NCBI RefSeq assembly: GCF_016756615.1
Contig: NZ_AP023262.1
Span: 2,354,501 to 2,418,500 of the forward strand
Length of the DNA stretch: 64,000 bases
Direction of reading: 5' to 3'
From: Mesorhizobium sp. L-8-3
GTDB lineage: Bacteria > Pseudomonadota > Alphaproteobacteria > Rhizobiales > Rhizobiaceae
Positions 51,725 through 60,152 of this stretch are shown in pieces. The notes under the pieces were generated by a model. It did not search any database and had not been told where the DNA came from. It worked only from the letters and a program-made list of their open reading frames with translations. Position 1 is the stretch's first letter, and each line of letters starts with the position of its first letter. The translations under genes and the position numbers were made by a program.

Positions 51725-52960
51725 TTACAGAATGTGGCGCATGCAGCGCCATCCGACCCGGCAACGGTCGACCATGAACATGGCAAGGCCGGGGACCCGG
51801 ACCCGCACCACCGGCACACCCAGACTGGGATCCGACATGTCCACGACGACCGCCTGATCGACCCCCGTGGAGCGCAGACGGTCGACAATCAGTTCGACGT
51901 CTTCCGCGATGCTGTCGGACAAGCCGTCGGCAACGGTTAAAGTCTCCTCGGGCGCGTCCTTTAGAATGGTGCCTCGCATTTGCCGAGTGAAGTCCCGGTC
52001 ACTGCCCTGGATCAGATTGAATGAATCACGCGTGCCCTGGATCGTGCCGATCCGCGATTGATGCGCCTCGGTCAGAGCACGGTTCAATGCGTGTTCGGGG
52101 CTCGGATCGCATCCCCAGCCGCCGAAAATCACCCGCGTTGTTCCTGTCGCGGCCGGATAGGCTGCGTCAATCAAATAACAGGCCATGACCGGGATGCCGA
52201 TATCGGTGGTGATTTCCTCCAGGACGACACTGACACGGTCTGTTTCGACCCGGCTGACGAGTTCGGCGCAAGTCGTTGGCAACAGCCTGCGGCTGATCCG
52301 CTTTCGCGTTGGCCCGCACAGGTGGCCTGTCCCAAACAATTCGAAGAACAGCTGCTGACTGCTCGCATCCCGCTCGATCACCTCCAAAAGTGCGTGGCGG
52401 ATCGCCTCGCCAAAACTTGCACCGGCTGCGAGGCCATTGGTGTCGACCTGGTCCAGGACACATTGACCGGGTGGCGAGACACATAGGTCGGTAGGAACCT
52501 GGATCTCGCATTTCCCGATCAGGTCCCAGCCCGATACCCAATCGATCGGCAGATCCGGGCGGTAGGCCGTCGTTGGCGGAAGGTCGAACCGCTCAGGATC
52601 GACGCATTTGAGCCCCTGTTCCATCAGTTGCGAATAGCTGGCGCGCCGAACATCGCCACGTACGGTTTCCGCTGAAATCCGTTCTATGGCTTCCATGATC
52701 GCACTGACACGGGCGGCACGTACGGTCAAACCTTTGCCCATATGCGTGGTCAAATCGCGGGCAAGGGGAGTAATCGCGGCCATCACCGGTGCCGGCGACA
52801 ACTCCAGCCGAGAAATATCGGACACCCGTGTGACTGGAATCGCGTCGAGTAGTCTCCCCACACGCCGCTCGGTCTCCTCTAGCGCTGTGACGCGACCAGA
52901 CGCCTCGCTGACCTTGACGAAGCATTCGCCGCGGGTCAGCGGACAATCGCTCAGGTACAA
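51725..52960 (-). CDS. YcaO-domain cyclodehydratase/thioamide synthase
   Basis: A 411-residue YcaO enzyme. The ATP-site motifs are visible: KGLTVRAARVSAIMEAIERISAE (Ser and Glu), GAIRHALLEVIERDA-type segment (written in the gene as ASFGEAIRHALLEVIERDA), and NRALTEAHQSRIG (Gln-x-Arg). No proline-rich C-terminal tail typical of azoline-forming YcaO proteins is present; the sequence ends MRHIL. A neighbouring tfuA gene favours thioamidation. The start is a TTG at 52960, 16 bp after the peptide stop, with no ATG in the conserved region and no clear ribosome-binding site, so it may be coupled to the peptide gene. Confidence 0.9.
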   Translation of the reverse strand: MYLSDCPLTRGECFVKVSEASGRVTALEETERRVGRLLDAIPVTRVSDISRLELSPAPVMAAITPLARDLTTHMGKGLTVRAARVSAIMEAIERISAETVRGDVRRASYSQLMEQGLKCVDPERFDLPPTTAYRPDLPIDWVSGWDLIGKCEIQVPTDLCVSPPGQCVLDQVDTNGLAAGASFGEAIRHALLEVIERDASSQQLFFELFGTGHLCGPTRKRISRRLLPTTCAELVSRVETDRVSVVLEEITTDIGIPVMACYLIDAAYPAATGTTRVIFGGWGCDPSPEHALNRALTEAHQSRIGTIQGTRDSFNLIQGSDRDFTRQMRGTILKDAPEETLTVADGLSDSIAEDVELIVDRLRSTGVDQAVVVDMSDPSLGVPVVRVRVPGLAMFMVDRCRVGWRCMRHIL

Positions 52961-52976
52961 CGTCGCAGAGGTCCGT

Positions 52977-53195
52977 TCAGAGTCCCATCGCGATAACGTT
53001 GTTGTTCGCGTCGTGCACGAACAGATGTGCCTTGGCTGTTTTTGCCAGTCTGACCAGCGTCTCCAATTCCGATGGGGTCAGATCGTTGATAGCCTGCTTG
53101 ATACTGTCACCCAGGTGATCAGGATCCGTTTGAGGAATTGCACCTTGGTCGATTAAGAACTGGAGATTGCTTTGAAAATTCGGGAGATTGGCCAT
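52977..53195 (-). CDS. candidate RiPP precursor peptide
   Basis: A 72-residue peptide encoded first in the ycaO-tfuA operon. A strong ribosome-binding site (GGAGGG, spacing 7) supports translation. The N-terminal about 50 residues look leader-like: helical and acidic (FQSNLQFLIDQGA, SIKQAINDLTPSELETLVRLAKT). The C-terminal AKAHLFVHDANNNVIAMGL is the probable core or modified region. It has no Cys and no Gly-Gly cleavage site, so modification would have to be on backbone amides or on Thr/His/Asn side chains. No family is recognised from memory, and its role as substrate is inferred from position, size and layout. Confidence 0.7.
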   Translation of the reverse strand: MANLPNFQSNLQFLIDQGAIPQTDPDHLGDSIKQAINDLTPSELETLVRLAKTAKAHLFVHDANNNVIAMGL

Positions 53196-53445
53196 CTGCG
53201 CCCTCCATTACCCGTACACCGAGTTCGATGTAAGTAAGTATCACAATATAGGCTATCATTGGTCCGCGACCGAGTCCACGAAAGACCTATCCCGAACGGC
53301 GGCTGTGCATCTTTGATCGGTCTTGCGACCAGATGCAGCACGTTATTATCCTGCGGCGTAGAGATTTTCAGTCAGCGAGTCACTGCGGGAATTCGGTAAT
53401 CCTGGTCAAAAATAATCGTCGCCGCAGAATTTGGGAGATCGTTCA
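53196..53445. promoter_or_regulatory. divergent promoter region between peptide operon and diiron gene
   Basis: A 250-bp divergent intergenic region, AT-richer than its neighbours. On the minus strand TATATT at about 53252-53247 is a possible -10 for the peptide gene. A GTAAGTAAGTA tandem lies at 53230-53240. On the plus strand GGGAG at 53433-53437 is the ribosome-binding site for the diiron gene. No operator could be assigned. Confidence 0.4.
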
Positions 53446-54183
53446 ATGACAGATCCCGCGGCACCCAGAGCGAGCGAGGTTCTGCGCGCAAGAATGACAA
53501 TGTGCACAGGACCGCTGGATGCGGTCTTTTCCCGCTTATGGGTCAATGAAAACCCGAGGGAAATTGTTCCGGCATTTCTGATCATGCTGCATCAGATCAT
53601 GCGCGCCTCAGTGCCGGTGATGGAGGCAGCGATCCGCCGACTGAATGAAATCGGGCCGGCCGATCCACTCGTACCGCCGCTGATCGAGTACTACAAACAT
53701 CACCTCAAAGAAGAGCGGGACCACGACGTTTGGGCACTGGAGGACCTGGAGGCCGCTGGTTTCGATCCTGCGGCGGTTCTGCGACAGATGCCACCGCCGC
53801 CGGTGGCGCGGTTGGCCGGCGCCCAGCGCTACTGGGTCGAGCATTACCATCCGATCACTCTCCTCGGCTGCATCATGGTGCTCGAATCCTTCCCGCCGAG
53901 CACCGATGTTATTGACCGTATTCGCGACACATCGGGCTTGCCCGAAGTGGCGTTCCGGACTTTCCGGCTACACGGTCGGGTCGACCCCTACCACAGCGCG
54001 GAAGTCCGCGACGTCATAGATCGACTGCCGCTGACGCGGCCTGACGTGGAGACGATCGCTACGAGCTTGATGGCCTGTATGGAGTCGTTGACGGAGTGCA
54101 TTTCAGAACTGCAACCGATTCGATTTGACCGAATAGCGGTTTTGGGTCCCGAACGCGACTTTGTCAGCTCCAAGAGACATTAG
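53446..54183 (+). CDS. haem-oxygenase-like diiron protein (iron-containing redox enzyme type)
   Basis: A 245-residue all-helical protein. The metal-ligand pattern of haem-oxygenase-like diiron enzymes is visible: Glu and His in HHLKEERDHDVWALEDL, a central YWVEHYHPITLLGCIMVLESFPPS, and His/Asp/His in FRLHGRVDPYHSAEVRDVI. Family members carry out oxidative reactions such as C-C or N-O chemistry on small molecules or peptides. The ATG at 53446 has GGGAG 8 nt upstream. It is divergent from the peptide-ycaO-tfuA operon across a 250-bp shared promoter region, which suggests a role in the same pathway, perhaps a second tailoring step. Confidence 0.82.
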   Translation: MTDPAAPRASEVLRARMTMCTGPLDAVFSRLWVNENPREIVPAFLIMLHQIMRASVPVMEAAIRRLNEIGPADPLVPPLIEYYKHHLKEERDHDVWALEDLEAAGFDPAAVLRQMPPPPVARLAGAQRYWVEHYHPITLLGCIMVLESFPPSTDVIDRIRDTSGLPEVAFRTFRLHGRVDPYHSAEVRDVIDRLPLTRPDVETIATSLMACMESLTECISELQPIRFDRIAVLGPERDFVSSKRH

Positions 54184-54210
54184 CATCTACGGATTGTGCT
54201 ATTCTTTGGT

Positions 54211-54237
54211 TGGCGGAGCAACCTGTCCTCTCCGCCA
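54211..54237 (+). terminator. candidate terminator after the diiron gene
   Basis: Stem TGGCGGAG/CTCCGCCA (8 bp, 54211-54218 with 54230-54237) with an 11-nt loop, 27 bp after the stop. No T tract follows, so confidence is limited. The remaining 54238-54537 contains no supported gene. Confidence 0.35.
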
Positions 54238-54537
54238 GAGCCGGGCAGCAGGTGCTGGCGGGTCGTATTCGTCACGACCCCGTCACATTGAAGGAACCCG
54301 CTCGCGCGGGAGGGCGCGGCGTCGATGAGGCTTCAAGTGATCAGAGAGGTGACCGGCGGGCGTCTCCGAGCGTAAAGCGTCAACCTTCTGCTTGAGAGGA
54401 GTATCCGACGACAAGGTACCCTTCGCATCGGCCCGGCAGCACGCAGCCTGAGCGCATGATCGAAGCGGGCAATGTATGGATGTGCTGGCACCGCGTCGCT
54501 CCGACCGGGAATGCTGTCGCTTCGCCACACAAAAATG

Positions 54538-54828
54538 AGGCAGAATCCAATTTCAGCTGTCGGTGATGCCCTTGCTGTGAAGGCAGCGCTGAAACCTGAT
54601 TTGTTTCAGCCGGACAGCGAACTGGCACTTTTTTTCCTTGAAGGCGCCCGCGTTGGCGGTGTGTCCAGTCCGACCTCGCGGATCGATGCCGACGATCGCT
54701 TCATCTACAAAGCGGGCTCCAGATCGCTCTACTGCGACCAGGACGGAAACGGCGCGGCGGCCAAGGCGTTGGTGGCGGCGCTCGACAAGCCCCATGCGCT
54801 TGCTGCTGCGGACATGATCCTCTTCTGA
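54538..54828 (+). pseudogene. C-terminal remnant of an RTX/haemolysin-type calcium-binding protein
   Basis: The frame reads ...RIDADDRFIYKAGSRSLYCDQDGNGAAAKALVAALDKPHALAAADMILF and stops. This is the usual terminal motif of type I-secreted RTX proteins, where DRxIY...LYYDxDGxGAA recurs (here LYCDQDG). The nonapeptide repeats and the rest of the protein are missing; the frame upstream to 54472 shows no homology. It is a truncated fragment, or a small stand-alone secretion tail. The flanking gap on the left is gene-free. Confidence 0.6.
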
Positions 54829-54848
54829 ATGAAGAGCGTCTGCGCGCG

Positions 54849-57800
54849 GTGCGGGAACAAGATACGCGCTGCGCGCATATGGTTAGTCGATCGTTAATGC
54901 TTCTCCGGCAAATTCCTGCTCCGAACCAGGCTCGACCGATGGGGGCTCTGCCGGTGGCATTGCGGGATGGGCAAGGCGCGCTGGGCGACATGTCGTCCAG
55001 GCCCGCGTCCGGAGAAAATATCGTGCAGGACGGAGCCGTGCGCCTGGCCGGTGCCGACGGCTGTGCGTCGCGCGACATCGCCGTGGCGGAATTGGCGTCC
55101 CTGCTGGGGGCCGGCGGCGTCTGGTTCTGGGAAACCGACGCGGATCATCACTTCGCCTGGCTCTCGCGGGATCTGCAGCGGCTGACCGGCGTCGACGCGG
55201 CGGCATTGCGCGGCCGGTCGCTTTTCGACGTGATGGGCAGCGGAGCGGGGGAAGGCGTGGACCTGAGGGCCGACGTTTGCGCACGCCGCCCCTTCCGGGA
55301 CTTCTGCTTCGAGCTGCGTGCCGCCGACGGACACTGCCGACGGGTGTCGATGTCCGGCGAGCCGCGATTCGATGCTTGTGGCCGGTTCCTCGGCTATCGC
55401 GGGATCGGTCGCGACATGGCGCCGCCGGCCGAAACCGAGGAGGGCGGCGGCGCTCTTCTCTCCGACCGTCAGCGCACGCTCGACGCCATGACGATGGGCA
55501 TCGTCCTGATCGACAGGGACCTGACTGTCCGCATCATCAACAAGGCCTTCTACCGGCTCTGGAGGCTGACGCCGGGCGACGTCGATGTCGGCTCTCCGTT
55601 CCGGGCGCTGATGGATATCAACCGGCACAACGGCATCTACGACGTCGCCGACGAAGGTTGGGAGGACTACGTCACCTGGCGGATCGAGGAGATCAAGGCG
55701 GGCGACGTCCCGCCCCGCGAGTTCCAGCGCGCCGACGGCCGAACCATGATCTATTCGGTGACTGCCCTGACGGGTGGCAAACGGCTGGTCTGCTACTACG
55801 ACATCTCCGACATCAAGGAGCGCGAGGCGCAACTGGCCGACGCCCTGGAAAAGGCCAGGCTTGCAGGAGCCGTCCTCGACGGCTTGCAGGAGCCGGTCTT
55901 CGTCAAGGACAGCGAACTGCGTTTCGTCATCGTAAACGCCGCCTTCGCGCGGATGTTCGGTCTCGAGCCCGAGGCCATGGTCGGCAGGAAGGACGAGGAC
56001 TTCTTCTCCCCTGCGAAAGCCCACGCCTCCGCAAGCGTCGAGCGCGCCGTGCTGGCGACGGGCGAGGCGCAGGAATTCGAGGAGGATTCCGATTTTTCGG
56101 GACCCGGGCGAACGAGGTGGGTGCGCAAGGACAGGGTGCGCACCGAAAGCGGCAGGGACTACCTCGCCTGCTTCCTGTTCGACATCACCGATGTGAAACG
56201 CCGCAGCCGGGAGGCCGAGCAGGCTCGACAGCATCTGGCCGACGTGCTGGATTCGCTGCCGGCCGGCGTCATCATCTATGATCGCGACGACCGTTTCGTG
56301 CTCGCCAACAAGGAGGTTCGGCGCACGCTCCCCGATCTGGAACCGGTCTGGCAGCCCGGCAACTCGTTCCGGGAGGCGATCGAGTACGGCCGTTCGATCG
56401 GGTATTTCCGAGCCAGCGGCGACGCCGCCCTGGACGCTCTCTACGACACCGACCGGCAGGCCTGGCTGGACGGCTATATGACCCGGCATCGTTTGCCCCA
56501 TGCGGCCTTCGAGCGCCAGAATGCCGACGGGCGCTGGTATCAGGTCTTCGACGGCTGGACCGACGAGGGCACCTTCGTGGGCGTACGGGTCGACATCACC
56601 GAGCTCAAGCAGCGCGAGCGCCAACTCCGGGAAAGCCTGCGCGCCAACGAGCTCTATCAGAGCCTCATCGACAACGTCCCCGTCTCGATCTATGCCAAGC
56701 GCCCGGATCTCCGGCTCGTCTATGTCAACAGGAGCTGGTGCGACCTGACCGGCCATTCCAGGCAGGAGGCGATCGGCCGGACCGACGTCGAGATCTTCGG
56801 GCTCGAGGGCGAGGCCTTCATGGAGGGCGATCGCGCGGTCCTGGCGACCGGCGAGAACCAGGAGGTTGAAGAGACCGTCACCGAGCCCGACGGCAGCTGT
56901 CGCTGGCAGATCGCCCGCAAGGGCACGATGGTCGCGTCGGACGGCTCGCTTTATCTGATCGGCTCGACCACCGACATCACCGAACTCAAGCGTCGCGAGC
57001 ACGAGCTGCGCGAGGCTCAGCGCCGTGCCGTGCTGGCCGACCGCGCCAAGTCGGAATTCCTGGCCAATATGAGCCACGAGATCCGGACGCCGATGAATGG
57101 TGTGCTCGGCATGGCCGAGCTCCTCGCGAAATCCGATCTCGATGCCAAGCAGAGAACCTTCACCGACGTCATCGTGAAATCGGGCAATGCCCTGCTCACC
57201 ATCATCAACGACATTCTCGACTTCTCCAAGATCGATGCCGGCCAGCTCGTGCTCGACCCCGCGCCCTTCAATCTCGCCGAGGCCGTCGAGGATGTCGCGA
57301 CGCTGGTCGCGGCGCGCGCCAAGGAAAAGGACCTCGAGCTGATCGTCAGGATCGAGCCCAAGCTGCACGGCCTTTATGTCGGCGACGTCGGCCGCATCCG
57401 TCAGATCATCACCAATCTGGTCGGCAACGCCGTGAAGTTCACCGAGGCGGGGCACATATTGGTCGAGGTGACCGGCCGGAGCGTGGCCCGCGAGACCTGT
57501 CTGACGATCCGCGTCACCGATACAGGCATCGGCATCCCGCAGGACAAGCTCGACCTCGTCTTCGAGAAATTCAGCCAGGTCGACGGCTCTTCGACCCGGC
57601 GCCACGAGGGGACGGGCCTGGGCCTTGCGATCACCTCGCGTCTCGTCGCCCTGATGGAGGGCCGCATCGGCGTCGAGAGCACCGAAGGGGTCGGCTCGAC
57701 CTTCTGGTTCACGCTGACCTTGCCGAACGGCGACAGGCAGGCGCCGACCCCGGTGACACCGGTCGATGTCACCGGCGCCCGCATCCTGATCGTCGACGAC

Positions 57801-58646
57801 AATCAGGTGAACCGCGCCATCCTCAGCGAGCAGATGGTTTCGTGGGGGTTCGATTCCTGTGCGGCCGAGGACGGCCCCGAGGGGCTGAGGGTGCTCGACG
57901 CGGCGGCGCGTCTGGGCCTCGCCGTCGACTGCGTCATCCTCGATTATCAGATGCCTGTCATGTCGGGCGCCGAAGTCGCCCGTCTGATACGGTCGAAGCC
58001 CGTGGTCGCGGGAACTCCGATCATCCTGCTGACCTCGGTCGACCAGTCCCTGTCGAACGCTGCCTATCGCGATCTCGGCATCGACGCCCATCTGATCAAG
58101 CCCGCACGCTCTTCCATCCTGCTGGAGACGCTGGTGGGGATCATACAGAAGCGCCGGGCCGGCACGGTTTGCGGTAAGCAGGCAGTGCCGGCGCCTCCGC
58201 CGGCTCCGGTGGCCGCACCGGTCCCTGCGATCGACCCGGGAGATGCGCATGGCCTCGATATCCTCGTCGCCGAGGACAACGAGGTGAATCAACTGGTCTT
58301 CACCCAGATCCTGGCAGAGACAGGCATGAGCTTCGAGATCGTCGGCAACGGACGGCGCGCTGTAGAATTCTGGCGCGAAAAGAGCCCCCGCATGATCCTG
58401 ATGGATGTCTCGATGCCCGAGATGAGCGGACTGCAAGCGACCGGTGCCATCCGCGAGGCGGAGGCGTCGGTTGGCGGACGCGTGCCGATCATCGGCGTCA
58501 CCGCCCATGCGCTGAAGGGCGACCGCGAGCGTTGCCTGGAGGCCGGCATGGATGACTATCTCGCCAAGCCGATCAGCCCGCGCGCGCTGCTGGAGAAGAT
58601 CGAGCACTGGTCCGTCCTGTCATCCCGAAAATCTTGTGCGAGCTAA
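54849..58646 (+). CDS. multi-PAS hybrid sensor histidine kinase
   Basis: A 1265-residue cytosolic kinase without clear membrane helices. Five PAS domains are seen at about 75-190, 215-330, 335-455, 470-580 and 590-715 (LLGAGGVWFWETDADHHFAWLS; MTMGIVLIDRDLTVRIINKAF; LDGLQEPVFVKDSELRFVIVNAAF; LDSLPAGVIIYDRDDRFVLANKEV; LIDNVPVSIYAKRPDLRLVYVNRSW). DHp (FLANMSHEIRTPMNG, His about 741), HATPase (TDTGIGIPQDKLD, GTGLGLAITSRL) and two receivers (RILIVDDNQVN about 977; DILVAEDNEVN about 1136, Asp in LMDVSMPEM) follow. The GTG at 54849 is the longest start; ATGs at 54879, 54897 and 54990 are alternatives. It lies directly before the pst operon but shows no PhoR-type organisation. Confidence 0.88.
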   Translation: MREQDTRCAHMVSRSLMLLRQIPAPNQARPMGALPVALRDGQGALGDMSSRPASGENIVQDGAVRLAGADGCASRDIAVAELASLLGAGGVWFWETDADHHFAWLSRDLQRLTGVDAAALRGRSLFDVMGSGAGEGVDLRADVCARRPFRDFCFELRAADGHCRRVSMSGEPRFDACGRFLGYRGIGRDMAPPAETEEGGGALLSDRQRTLDAMTMGIVLIDRDLTVRIINKAFYRLWRLTPGDVDVGSPFRALMDINRHNGIYDVADEGWEDYVTWRIEEIKAGDVPPREFQRADGRTMIYSVTALTGGKRLVCYYDISDIKEREAQLADALEKARLAGAVLDGLQEPVFVKDSELRFVIVNAAFARMFGLEPEAMVGRKDEDFFSPAKAHASASVERAVLATGEAQEFEEDSDFSGPGRTRWVRKDRVRTESGRDYLACFLFDITDVKRRSREAEQARQHLADVLDSLPAGVIIYDRDDRFVLANKEVRRTLPDLEPVWQPGNSFREAIEYGRSIGYFRASGDAALDALYDTDRQAWLDGYMTRHRLPHAAFERQNADGRWYQVFDGWTDEGTFVGVRVDITELKQRERQLRESLRANELYQSLIDNVPVSIYAKRPDLRLVYVNRSWCDLTGHSRQEAIGRTDVEIFGLEGEAFMEGDRAVLATGENQEVEETVTEPDGSCRWQIARKGTMVASDGSLYLIGSTTDITELKRREHELREAQRRAVLADRAKSEFLANMSHEIRTPMNGVLGMAELLAKSDLDAKQRTFTDVIVKSGNALLTIINDILDFSKIDAGQLVLDPAPFNLAEAVEDVATLVAARAKEKDLELIVRIEPKLHGLYVGDVGRIRQIITNLVGNAVKFTEAGHILVEVTGRSVARETCLTIRVTDTGIGIPQDKLDLVFEKFSQVDGSSTRRHEGTGLGLAITSRLVALMEGRIGVESTEGVGSTFWFTLTLPNGDRQAPTPVTPVDVTGARILIVDDNQVNRAILSEQMVSWGFDSCAAEDGPEGLRVLDAAARLGLAVDCVILDYQMPVMSGAEVARLIRSKPVVAGTPIILLTSVDQSLSNAAYRDLGIDAHLIKPARSSILLETLVGIIQKRRAGTVCGKQAVPAPPPAPVAAPVPAIDPGDAHGLDILVAEDNEVNQLVFTQILAETGMSFEIVGNGRRAVEFWREKSPRMILMDVSMPEMSGLQATGAIREAEASVGGRVPIIGVTAHALKGDRERCLEAGMDDYLAKPISPRALLEKIEHWSVLSSRKSCAS

Positions 58647-58689
58647 AACATGTCGCCTGAAGGCATGCGGCGTTTTCGGGACAAAGACA
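58645..58689 (+). repeat. palindromic intergenic repeat, copy 2 (degenerate)
   Basis: Reads AAAACATGTCGCCTGAA, then TTTTCGGGACAAAGACA, the same order as copy 1 at 20871, with mismatches in the left arm. As at serA, it begins at the stop codon of the preceding gene (TAAAACATGTC). The stretch 58690-58900 shows nothing further. Confidence 0.65.
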
Positions 58690-58901
58690 GTGCGCCGCAG
58701 AAGCGCGATGCATGGGGTCGCAATCGCTGAGTTTCTTCGAGGGGTCCAGGCGGGGCGCATTGAAGCGCTTGCGCGCCCATGATCCCGATAGGCAAATAAT
58801 CCCTTAGCCGGTTACGTTTCTGTCGCCCTGCGGGGTCGAAATATGGCCGGCGAAACACCTTCTGCGCGAGTCCCGGCAGGCTTTACCGCATCGACACAAA
58901 T

Positions 58902-58919
58902 CTGTCATCGAACTGTTAC
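58902..58919 (+). promoter_or_regulatory. Pho box upstream of pstS
   Basis: CTGTCAT CGAA CTGTTAC matches the PhoB-binding Pho box (CTGTCAT-N4-CTGTCAT) with two mismatches, both in the second half. It lies 72 bp before the pstS ATG and would place phosphate starvation control on the pst operon, as in other alphaproteobacteria. A TTTAAG at about 58928-58933 could be the -10 element. Confidence 0.8.
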
Positions 58920-58991
58920 ACAGGGGCTTTAAGGCCATGCCGGACGCTCAAGACTGGCGTCAGCAAGAAATTCCGGACAGGAGTAGGCCAG

Positions 58992-59996
58992 ATGAAGAAA
59001 TTCCTCCTTACGGCGTCGGCAGGCGCGCTTGCGCTCGCCGCGTCCGCCGGTTACGCCGCCGCGCGCGACCAGATCCAGATCGTGGGGTCGTCCACCGTAT
59101 TTCCGTTCACCACTGCCGTCGCCGAGAAGCTCGGCCAGACCGGCAAGTTCAAGACGCCCGTCGTGGAATCGACCGGCACCGGCGGCGGCATGAAGCTGTT
59201 CTGCGGCGGCGTCGGCGAGAATACGCCCGACTTCACCAATGCTTCGCGCGCCATCAAGGAAAAGGAGCTTGAGACCTGCAAGGCCAACGGCGTGACGCCG
59301 GTGGAGATCAAGGTCGGCTTCGACGGCATCGTGCTCGCCAACTCCAAGGCCGGCGCGACGGTTGACCTCACGAAGGAGCAGGTGTTCAAGGCGCTGGCCA
59401 AGAACGTCGCGGTCGACGGCAAGGTCGTCCCCAATCCCTACATGAACTGGTCGGACATCGATGCCTCGCTGCCGGCGACCAAGATCGAGGTGCTCGGCCC
59501 TCCGCCGACCTCCGGCACGCGCGACGCCTTCGTCGAACTGGTGATGGATGCGGCCTGTCAGGAAGAGGTCAAGGCTGCGAACGAGAAAGGCTGCGGCGAG
59601 CTCCGCGAGGACGGCGCCTATGTGGAAGCCGGCGAGAACGACAATCTGATCGTGCAGAAACTCGAAGCCAATCCGAACGCTTTCGGGATCTTCGGCTTCT
59701 CCTTCCTCGACCAGAACGCCGACAAGCTGCAGGGCCACAAGGTCGACGGCGTCGATCCGACCTTCGAGAACATCGCATCGGGCGACTACGGGGTGTCGCG
59801 TTCGCTCTTCATCTATGCCAAGAAGGAACATGTCGGCGTCATTCCCGGCATGGAAGAGTTCATCGCCGAATACACTTCCGAGGGCGCGTGGGGACCTGAA
59901 GGCTATCTCGCCGACAAAGGCCTGATCCCGCTGCCGGACGCGGATCGCGCCAAGCAGGCCGAGGATGCCAAGGCCCTCAAGGGCATGGGGTCCTGA
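58992..59996 (+). CDS. pstS: phosphate ABC transporter substrate-binding protein
   Basis: A 334-residue periplasmic protein of the PstS family. Signal peptide residues 1-24 (MKKFLLTASAGALALAASAGYAAA). The phosphate-site segments are QIVGSSTVFPFT at the N-terminus, STGTGGGMKLFCGG, and PPTSGTRDAFVEL. Two Cys pairs (FCGG/ETC, ACQEE/KGCG) may form disulphides. AGGAGTAGGCC lies upstream of the ATG. First gene of pstSCAB, under a Pho box. Confidence 0.95.
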   Translation: MKKFLLTASAGALALAASAGYAAARDQIQIVGSSTVFPFTTAVAEKLGQTGKFKTPVVESTGTGGGMKLFCGGVGENTPDFTNASRAIKEKELETCKANGVTPVEIKVGFDGIVLANSKAGATVDLTKEQVFKALAKNVAVDGKVVPNPYMNWSDIDASLPATKIEVLGPPPTSGTRDAFVELVMDAACQEEVKAANEKGCGELREDGAYVEAGENDNLIVQKLEANPNAFGIFGFSFLDQNADKLQGHKVDGVDPTFENIASGDYGVSRSLFIYAKKEHVGVIPGMEEFIAEYTSEGAWGPEGYLADKGLIPLPDADRAKQAEDAKALKGMGS

Positions 59997-60152
59997 CCGT
60001 CGGTTCTTGACCATCCGGCCCGGGCTTAGACCTGCCTGGGCCGGATTCCTCCGCCTGTTGCGCGGGGAAGCCGGCATATGTCCGGCATGCGTTGCGCCAG
60101 GCTGTGCGTCCCGCGAAACAGTGGTCTGGATAATGGATCAGGGCTCCTGAAC

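Noticed and set aside
54894..58607. 1237-residue open frame on the minus strand opposite the multi-PAS kinase
   Set aside because: It is an antisense shadow of GC-rich coding sequence; the plus strand shows full kinase motifs and the antisense frame has no recognisable domain.
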